Assembly (NCBI GenBank): GCA_964452575.1
Contig: CAYVMN010000205.1
Coordinates: 1-7,607, forward strand
DNA length: 7,607 bases
Reading direction: 5' to 3'
DNA from: CAYVMN01 sp964452575
GTDB lineage: Bacteria > Desulfobacterota > DSM-4660 > Desulfatiglandales > Desulfatiglandaceae
Positions 1 to 4,482 of the stretch are shown here, in pieces. Under the pieces are notes generated by a model. The model had not been told where the DNA came from, did not search any database, and saw only the letters and a list, made by a program, of their open reading frames with translations. The position numbers and the translations under genes were made by a program. Each line of letters opens with the position of its first letter. Position 1 is the first letter of the stretch.

Positions 1-38
1 CCCTTAACCTCCCTGCCATTGAGCATAAAGGTGATCAT
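1..38 (-). CDS. NuoG/HndD/FdhA-type iron-sulfur subunit, N-terminal fragment (partial)
   Basis: Only the first 12 codons lie in the window; the gene continues past the left edge. Reading the minus strand from the ATG at 38-36 gives MITFMLNGREVK. This resembles the opening of the plant-type [2Fe-2S] ferredoxin domain that starts NuoG, the NADP-reducing hydrogenase subunit HndD, and NAD-linked formate dehydrogenase catalytic subunits (typical pattern M-hydrophobic-x-hydrophobic-x-I/L-N/D-G-x-x-V). It starts 33 bases after the stop of the nuoF-like gene, on the same strand. That is where a third, catalytic or electron-wiring subunit is expected after NuoE and NuoF. No strong ribosome-binding site is visible upstream, and a tandem AGTCCGA heptamer (52-65) sits in the spacer. 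Whether the product is a hydrogenase, a formate dehydrogenase or a NuoG-like subunit cannot be decided from 12 residues. Confidence 0.6.
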   Translation of the reverse strand, partial: MITFMLNGREVK

Positions 39-71
39 CGTAACAGTCCCAAGTCCGAAGTCCGAAGCATA

Positions 72-1937
72 TCAAACGATAAGGACTGCGTCGAACTTGC
101 AGGCATCGTAACAGATTCCGCACTTGATGCAATGATCCTGGTCCACATGGTGGGGCGCCTTCTTTTCCCCTGTTATTGCCTCCTGAGGACACCTGAGGGC
201 ACAGAGGCGGCAGCCGGTGCAGGCCGCATCGTCAATACGGTAATGGAAAAGGGGCTTGCATATGCCAGCAGGGCACCTCTTGTCCCTTATGTGGGCCTCG
301 TATTCATCACGGAAATAGCGTATGGTTGTGAGCACGGGATTGGGGGCAGATGTCCCTAGACCGCAAAGAGAAAATCCCTGGACCATCTTGCCCAGCTCCT
401 CGAGGAGCCCGATATCACCCTCCCGGCCATTGCCCTGGCAGATGCGGTTGAGGATCTCCAACATCTGTTTTATCCCTTCCCTGCAAGGGTTACACTGACC
501 ACACGATTCCTCTTTGAGGAAATCCAGGAAGTAGCGGGCCACATCCACCATGCAGTTGTCCTGGTCCATCACGATCATACCGCCTGACCCCATGATAGAC
601 CCTGCCTTTGCCAGTTCGTCGAAATCGACCCGTAGGTCCAGGAACTGCTCTGGAATACATCCACCGGAAGGGCCGCCGGTCTGGACCGCCTTGAACCTCT
701 TCTTCCTGGGGATGCCGCCCCCTATATCAAATATAATGGTTCGCAGGGTGGTCCCCATGGGGACCTCAACGAGGCCTGTGTTGACCACCTTTCCGACCAA
801 GGAGAATATCTTTGTCCCCTTGCTCCCCTCGGTGCCGATCGAGGAATACCAGTCGGCTCCCCTGTTGATTATCACTGGGACATTGGCCCATGTCTCGACA
901 TTGTTGAGGTTTGAAGGGCCTTCACGGAACCCCTTCTCTACGGTATGGATATATTTTGCCCTGGGTCTTCCGGGTCTTCCTTCCAGGGAGGCCATCAGGG
1001 CAGTTGACTCCCCGCAGACAAAGGCACCGCCGCCACGGCTGATGTGGACCTCGAATTCGAAACCAGAGCCAAGGATATCCTTGCCCAGGAGCCCCAGCTC
1101 CCTTGCCCCCTCCAGGGCGATTGAAAGATTTTTGACTGCCAGGGGATATTCGTGTCGCACATAAACGAATCCCTCATGCGAACCGATGGCAAACGCCCCG
1201 ATGGTCATTCCCTCTAATATGCTATGGGGGTTCCCTTCCAGCAGGCTCCTGTCCATGTATGCCCCAGGGTCCCCCTCATCCGCATTGCAGATGACATATC
1301 TCTCGCCCTGGTGTCGGCGGCACGACTCCCACTTGAGGCCCGTGGGGAATCCCCCGCCTCCACGGCCCCTCAGGCCTGAGTCTTTTATCTCCTCGATTAT
1401 CTCTTCAGGGGTCATATCAAAGAGGGCCTTTTCAAGGGCCGTATAGCCGCCTGCAGCTATATAGTCCTCTATGCTGGCAGGATCTATTATGCCGTTATTG
1501 CCGAAGATGATCCTCTGCTGGAGCCTGTAAAACGGGATGTCCTTCTCGTGAATGATCTCTTTTTTTGTGGCAGGATCCTTGAAGAGCAATGAGGTTACAA
1601 GTTCTCTGCCCTTTATAGCCTTTTCAACTATCTCACTGATATCTTCCTCTTTGACCTGGGCATAAAAGACCCCTTCGGGCCGGAGCACCATTATTGGGCC
1701 TTTTTGGCAAAACCCGTGACAGCCCGTGAGCTTCACCTCCACCTTATCTTGAATACCATGCCTTTCCAGTTCCTGGACAAGGGCCTCATGCACCCTTCCT
1801 GTTCCATAGGCCCCGCATCCCGAACCGGAGCAGAGTGAAATCGACTCTCTCCCGGCCAGTTGGGACTCCTCCTGAAGGGAGTTTCTGAGGCTGTCGAGTA
1901 CTGGTCGGTTCTCAATCCTGGGCATACCCTGAAGCAA
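72..1937 (-). CDS. NuoF-like NADH-binding flavoprotein with N-terminal [2Fe-2S] and C-terminal ferredoxin domains (HndC/HydB/HylB type)
   Basis: This 621-residue subunit should exchange electrons between NAD(P)H and iron-sulfur clusters through FMN in a soluble cytoplasmic complex. Domains in order: a thioredoxin-like [2Fe-2S] domain with Cys36, Cys41, Cys73 and Cys77; the NuoF core with the glycine-rich NADH/FMN loop GLRGRGGGGFPTG (188-200) and the CNADEGDPGAYMDR stretch shortly after; an SLBB-type region; a [4Fe-4S] site formed by Cys479, Cys482, Cys485 and Cys525; and a C-terminal 2x[4Fe-4S] ferredoxin (Cys573/576/579/583 and Cys603/606/609/613). Respiratory NuoF lacks both terminal extensions; bifurcating hydrogenase and formate dehydrogenase beta subunits have them. 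The start is uncertain. TTG at 1937-1935 lies 6 bases after the nuoE stop with AGGG a few bases upstream. ATG at 1925 gives MPRIENRP but has its purine run directly abutting. The gene lies between nuoE-like and the third-subunit start in an apparent operon. Confidence 0.93.
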   Translation of the reverse strand: MLQGMPRIENRPVLDSLRNSLQEESQLAGRESISLCSGSGCGAYGTGRVHEALVQELERHGIQDKVEVKLTGCHGFCQKGPIMVLRPEGVFYAQVKEEDISEIVEKAIKGRELVTSLLFKDPATKKEIIHEKDIPFYRLQQRIIFGNNGIIDPASIEDYIAAGGYTALEKALFDMTPEEIIEEIKDSGLRGRGGGGFPTGLKWESCRRHQGERYVICNADEGDPGAYMDRSLLEGNPHSILEGMTIGAFAIGSHEGFVYVRHEYPLAVKNLSIALEGARELGLLGKDILGSGFEFEVHISRGGGAFVCGESTALMASLEGRPGRPRAKYIHTVEKGFREGPSNLNNVETWANVPVIINRGADWYSSIGTEGSKGTKIFSLVGKVVNTGLVEVPMGTTLRTIIFDIGGGIPRKKRFKAVQTGGPSGGCIPEQFLDLRVDFDELAKAGSIMGSGGMIVMDQDNCMVDVARYFLDFLKEESCGQCNPCREGIKQMLEILNRICQGNGREGDIGLLEELGKMVQGFSLCGLGTSAPNPVLTTIRYFRDEYEAHIRDKRCPAGICKPLFHYRIDDAACTGCRLCALRCPQEAITGEKKAPHHVDQDHCIKCGICYDACKFDAVLIV

Positions 1938-1943
1938 TGCACC

Positions 1944-2450
1944 CTATCCGTGGTGTTGTGACACCTTTTCCGCGTATTCCTTGATCAGTCTCAAGGCACC
2001 TGATCGGTCGAGTCCGCCATATGTCTGCCGATTAACCGCAATGACAGGGCCTGAGGCACAGCATCCCACGCAACGCACCGCCTCCAGGGTAAAGTTGAGG
2101 TCTGTGGTGGTCTCTCCAGGCCTGATATGGAGCGTCTCTTCAAGGGCGTCCATGATCCTCTCAGCCCCCCGCACATGGCATGCGGTCCCGGTGCAGACAT
2201 TGACAACGAACTTCCCCCGGGGTTCGAGGCTTATGGTCTTGTAAAAGGTGGCCACACTGTAGATAATGCTCTCCTTGACCCCAAGCCTTTCTGCCAGGAA
2301 GGGCACAACCTGGGGAGGGACGTAGTTATAGATATCGCTTATGTCCTGCATTATCATGAGCAATGCCTCATGACTCGATTCATATCTCTTGATTATCTCT
2401 TCGATCTCAGCCCAGTCTAAATCCACGAATTCTACCTCTGCTCTATTCAT
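1944..2450 (-). CDS. NuoE-like [2Fe-2S] subunit (24-kDa type, HndA/HydC/HylC type)
   Basis: This 168-residue protein is the small thioredoxin-fold [2Fe-2S] partner of NuoF-type flavoproteins. The N-terminal helical part contains the family stretch DISDIYNYVPPQ (36-47) and LGVKESIIYSVATFY (56-70). The cluster ligands are Cys86 and Cys91 (CTGTACHVRG) and Cys127 and Cys131 (CVGCC), in the normal C-x4-C and C-x3-C spacing. Length is normal for the family. The ATG at 2450 has AGGGG (minus strand of 2458-2462) seven bases upstream. The stop is six bases before the TTG start of the nuoF-like gene, so the two are almost certainly co-transcribed and form one NADH-oxidising module in the cytoplasm. A stop codon (TAG, 2445-2443) in another frame reading from upstream overlaps this start, which matters for the question of where the preceding HdrA-like gene ends. 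Confidence 0.93.
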   Translation of the reverse strand: MNRAEVEFVDLDWAEIEEIIKRYESSHEALLMIMQDISDIYNYVPPQVVPFLAERLGVKESIIYSVATFYKTISLEPRGKFVVNVCTGTACHVRGAERIMDALEETLHIRPGETTTDLNFTLEAVRCVGCCASGPVIAVNRQTYGGLDRSGALRLIKEYAEKVSQHHG

Positions 2451-2457
2451 TCCGTAT

Positions 2458-2462
2458 CCCCT
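2458..2462 (-). promoter_or_regulatory. Ribosome-binding site of the nuoE-like gene
   Basis: AGGGG on the minus strand, seven bases before the ATG at 2450. It supports this start over any extension into the upstream reading frame, which is in phase with nuoE but contains a stop at 2490-2492. Confidence 0.6.
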
Positions 2463-2489
2463 GTACGCGGAGCGGGAGGGTATGCATGA

Positions 2490-3040
2490 TCAGGATCTTG
2501 AGGCAGATGCAGGCCTGCTCGTGACAGGGCAGTTTTCGACGCAGCTGCCGCATCCGGTACACAGATCCATATCTATACTTCGTGCCCTTTTCTTGACCCT
2601 TACCTTGAAGTCTCCCGCAGATCCTTCAACAGATTCGAGATCNNNNNNNNNNNNNNNNNNNNNNNNNNNNNNNNNNNNNNNNNNNNNNNNNNNNNNNNNN
2701 NNNNNNNNNNNNNNNNNNNNNNNNNNNNNNNNNNNNNNNNNNTTTTCTTGACCCTTACCTTGAAGTCTCCCGCAGATCCTTCAACAGATTCGAGATCTGC
2801 ATAGGTAATTAGTTCGATATTCATATGCCGGCCGACCTCGACCAGCTTGGGGGATATTATTCACATGGCACAATCATTTGTAGGAAAGGTCTTGTCCAAC
2901 TGGGCCATGGCCCCTCCCAATGAAGGATTCTTTTCCAGGAGGTAGACGTAATACCCGGAATTGGCCAGGTCAAGGGCCGATTGCATTCCGGCGATGCCGG
3001 CCCCCACAACCAATACAGACCCCTTTATCTCAACAGGCAT
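2490..3040 (-). CDS. Short HdrA-like FAD/ferredoxin protein, probable selenoprotein, interrupted by assembly gap
   Basis: Resembles the FAD domain of heterodisulfide reductase subunit A (HdrA), which passes electrons in flavin-based bifurcation. From the ATG at 3040 (GAGGGGG five bases upstream) come the FAD-binding GAGIAG (13-18), Glu36, and KTFPTNDCAM (50-59). An in-frame TGA (2863-2861) follows, then IISPKLVEVGRH (61-72). HdrA proteins have Cys at the TGA position (DCxxC), so this is read as Sec60 in a C-x2-U motif. The frame stays open to the N run. If the 55-bp duplication flanking the gap is collapsed, it continues in phase to a [4Fe-4S] motif, Cys109, Cys112, Cys115, Cys119-Pro, and stops at TGA 2492-2490. 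The product would be about 131 residues, far shorter than HdrA (commonly 600 or more). It lacks the N-terminal HdrA domain and all that normally follows the first ferredoxin motif. A frameshift, a true deletion or a wrong contig join could explain this. It is probably first in the nuoEF operon. Confidence 0.65.
2588..2642. repeat. 55-bp direct repeat, copy 1 (left of the N gap)
   Basis: Identical to 2743-2797 over all 55 bases and ending exactly at the gap. It lies inside the HdrA-like coding sequence. Because both copies abut the N run and 55 is a common de Bruijn k-mer size, this is best explained as two contig ends with an unmerged overlap rather than a biological repeat. Confidence 0.9.
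2643..2742. other. Assembly gap (100 N)
   Basis: A run of exactly 100 undetermined bases, a usual scaffold placeholder. The true gap length is probably negative (minus 55), since the flanks overlap exactly. It falls inside the HdrA-like gene. Confidence 0.98.
2743..2797. repeat. 55-bp direct repeat, copy 2 (right of the N gap)
   Basis: Exact copy of 2588-2642 starting at the first base after the gap. Read on the minus strand it encodes the HdrA-like residues from Asp82 to Lys99, and copy 1 gives the same residues in the same phase when joined. Confidence 0.9.
2831..2846 (-). promoter_or_regulatory. Candidate bacterial SECIS hairpin of the HdrA-like gene
   Basis: On the minus strand, 14 bases after the TGA, GCTGGT-CGAG-GTCGGC can fold into a six-pair stem (three G-U wobbles) with a four-base loop containing G. 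The distance of the loop from the UGA, about 20 bases, fits the bacterial SECIS arrangement in which SelB binds a hairpin directly downstream of the Sec codon. The wobble-rich stem makes this tentative. Confidence 0.35.
2861..2863 (-). other. In-frame TGA read as selenocysteine (HdrA-like protein)
   Basis: The codon follows ...NDCAM and precedes IISPKLVEVGRH in the same frame. HdrA homologues read D-C-x-M-C-I-L-x-P-K-L here, so the TGA takes the place of a conserved Cys. A random nonsense mutation would not be expected exactly at a Cys and with intact homology continuing beyond it. Sec at this site in HdrA is known in methanogens and some deltaproteobacteria. Confidence 0.8.
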
Positions 3041-3045
3041 GGATT

Positions 3046-3052
3046 CCCCCTC
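3046..3052 (-). promoter_or_regulatory. Ribosome-binding site of the HdrA-like gene
   Basis: GAGGGGG on the minus strand, five bases before the ATG at 3040-3038. It decides the start: an in-frame TTG ten codons upstream (3070) would place this purine run inside the gene and has no comparable site of its own. Confidence 0.7.
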
Positions 3053-3084
3053 TATGAAGCTGGGCTTCAAGGAATTTCCGTATA

Positions 3085-3106
3085 GTAACTATATTGTAAC
3101 TACATT
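3085..3106. repeat. Tandem 11-bp repeat in the divergent promoter region
   Basis: GTAACTATATT (3085-3095) is followed directly by GTAACTACATT (3096-3106), differing at one base, and the first bases of a third unit (GTAG) follow. The period is about one helical turn, so repeats would lie on the same face of DNA, as expected for side-by-side binding of a regulator. It overlaps the -10 of the predicted hdrA-like promoter. The regulator is not identifiable from sequence. Confidence 0.5.
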
Positions 3107-3121
3107 GTAGCCATTTTGCAA
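3093..3121 (-). promoter_or_regulatory. Candidate sigma-70-type promoter for the HdrA-like/nuoEF operon
   Basis: On the minus strand TTGCAA (3121-3116) and TACAAT (3098-3093) are separated by exactly 17 bases. The -10 matches consensus at five of six bases and the -35 at four of six. A start near 3086 would leave a leader of about 45 bases before the ATG at 3040. Confidence 0.45.
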
Positions 3122-3168
3122 CAGGTTAGATCCTTCTGATAGAATTTCAGGATCATCCTTGATTAATA

Positions 3169-3193
3169 TTGACTCCAGGGGCCGATTTATAAT
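3169..3193 (+). promoter_or_regulatory. Possible -10 element for moaA (weak promoter call)
   Basis: A perfect TATAAT at 3188-3193 lies about 23 bases before the first moaA ATG. TTGACT at 3169-3174 is the nearest -35-like hexamer, but the spacer is only 13 bases (15 if TAATAT is used as -10), so only the -10 is reasonably supported. Confidence 0.25.
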
Positions 3194-3215
3194 ATGTCAA
3201 ATGGACTTGTAAAGG

Positions 3216-4247
3216 ATGTACTTATGGGAGGCGAGTGCGTTCAGGATGGGGGGAAGTGAAATACCCTTGATCGATCAATATAATCGAAGGCTCAATTATC
3301 TCCGGATATCCGTTACAGACCGATGTAACCTCAGGTGCATATACTGCATGCCGCGTGGAGCACTGCCCAAACTGCGGCACGATGACATCCTTACCTATGA
3401 GGAGATACTCCGCCTTGCCAGGATAGCTACACAACTAGGGGTTCGAAAGATCCGCCTCACGGGTGGTGACCCCTTCATGCGCAAAGGCATATGCGATTTC
3501 TTGCCCAGACTTACTTCAATTTCTGGGCTTGAGGATGTCTCTCTTACTACCAATGGAATATATCTCAAGGCAAACCTTGAGAAGATGAGATCTTGCGGCA
3601 TAAAAAGACTAAATGTGAGCCTGGACACCTTGCTGAGGGAGAAATACCAGAGGATAACAGGTCACGATGGCCTTGAAGCGGTATGGGAAGGGATTGAGCT
3701 TGCCTGGAACTTGGGATTTGATCCTATCAAGATCAACATGGTGGTTATCAAAGGGCTGAACGACGATGAGATACTCGATTTCGCAAGGCTGTCCCTTCGG
3801 TACCCATTCCATGTGAGATTCATTGAATATATGGCTATCGGGGTCACAGATTCGGATGTCCCTTTATACCACATTCCGAGTTCCCTGATTAAGGAACAAC
3901 TTCAAGGCCTGGGAGAGTTGAACCCGATTCCCAAGAGCGCCTACGGGGGCCCGGCAGAGCGTTTCAGGTTCAAAGGGGCCCCCGGGGAAATAGGTATTAT
4001 TAGCCCTGTAACCAGCCATTTTTGCCACATGTGCAATCGGCTTCGCCTCACTGCAAGCGGGTATTTGAGGCCTTGTCTTCTATCGGATCGGGAGGAAGAT
4101 TTAAAGGGGCCCCTTCGAAGGGGGGCCACGGATAGGGAACTGGCCGCCATCTTTCTCAAGGCCGCATCCGAAAAACCCTACGAACACCACTCAACCTCCG
4201 AGCATCCAACCCCTTTCTCTGGCCAGATGTCGTCCATCGGCGGATAG
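3216..4247 (+). CDS. moaA: GTP 3',8-cyclase MoaA (radical SAM, molybdopterin biosynthesis)
   Basis: MoaA converts GTP to 3',8-cyclo-7,8-dihydro-GTP, the first step of molybdenum/tungsten pterin cofactor synthesis, in the cytoplasm. The N-terminal radical-SAM cluster motif is Cys37-x3-Cys41-x2-Cys44 within VTDRCNLRCIYCMPRG. The family stretches SLTTNG, NVSLDT, INMVVIKGLNDDE and VRFIEYM follow. The C-terminal second cluster is Cys270-x2-Cys273-x13-Cys287, and the protein ends in the Gly-Gly tail (SSIGG) required in the family. One oddity is GGDP in place of the usual GGEP in the SAM-binding motif. The start is uncertain: ATG 3216 (343 residues), ATG 3246 (333) or TTG 3267 (326, nearest to typical MoaA N-termini); none has an ideally spaced ribosome site. 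It is divergent from the HdrA-like operon and upstream of the formate dehydrogenase that needs the cofactor. Confidence 0.95.
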   Translation: MYLWEASAFRMGGSEIPLIDQYNRRLNYLRISVTDRCNLRCIYCMPRGALPKLRHDDILTYEEILRLARIATQLGVRKIRLTGGDPFMRKGICDFLPRLTSISGLEDVSLTTNGIYLKANLEKMRSCGIKRLNVSLDTLLREKYQRITGHDGLEAVWEGIELAWNLGFDPIKINMVVIKGLNDDEILDFARLSLRYPFHVRFIEYMAIGVTDSDVPLYHIPSSLIKEQLQGLGELNPIPKSAYGGPAERFRFKGAPGEIGIISPVTSHFCHMCNRLRLTASGYLRPCLLSDREEDLKGPLRRGATDRELAAIFLKAASEKPYEHHSTSEHPTPFSGQMSSIGG

Positions 4248-4482
4248 TGGCCTGCCCTTAATTGCAAGATCCAATATCCCTTATGTCAAACTTGATATAT
4301 GTAAGTAGCTGATCTTTGAGAAGATTATCAAAAAAAATCATTGACAAGATTGGTTTCTGAATAGTAAGGGAGAAGCGATAATTGATGCAAGGCTCACCTT
4401 AATACAAAACCCCTATCCCTCAAGTTTCGGCCGTTAGCTAATTTCAATGTAACCGCAAACCATCTAGAAGAAAGGAGGAGGC
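4248..4482 (+). other. Non-coding leader between moaA and fdnG
   Basis: AT-rich compared with the genes around it and without a plausible ORF. It holds an inverted repeat TGATCTT-TGAG-AAGATTA (4310-4327) followed by an A-tract, and a TTGACA hexamer (4341-4346) whose best -10 partner, TAGTAA at 4362-4367, is weak and spaced 15 bases. The inverted repeat has no T-tract on the plus strand, so it is not a convincing moaA terminator. The length suggests that fdnG has its own promoter and regulation. Confidence 0.4.
4472..4478 (+). promoter_or_regulatory. Ribosome-binding site of fdnG
   Basis: AAGGAGG ends four bases before the ATG at 4483. It fixes the start directly before the twin-arginine signal peptide. 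Confidence 0.75.

Noticed and set aside
550..1164. 204-residue plus-strand ORF opposite the nuoF-like gene
   Set aside because: It is the antisense shadow of a clearly recognisable NuoF coding region, with no family features or ribosome-binding site of its own.
2389..2751. Plus-strand ORF running through the N gap
   Set aside because: Its openness depends on undetermined bases, and it is antisense to nuoE and the HdrA-like gene.
2588..2797. The 55-bp repeats as a mobile-element duplication or CRISPR-like repeat
   Set aside because: Only two copies, both abutting a 100-N placeholder and both coding in the same HdrA-like frame; a contig-overlap artefact explains them fully.
2861..3070. A 69-residue protein starting at the TTG at 3070 and ending at the TGA
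   Set aside because: The ATG at 3040 has a clear ribosome-binding site, and the homology continues past the TGA, so this is only the first part of a longer gene.
3195..3200. TTGACA on the minus strand as the -35 of the HdrA-like operon
   Set aside because: No -10-like hexamer is found 16-18 bases downstream; the TTGCAA/TACAAT pair closer to the gene is better.
4287..4300. TGTCAA-AC-TTGATA palindrome after moaA as a terminator
   Set aside because: The two-base loop cannot form as drawn, the stem is A/T rich and no T-tract follows.
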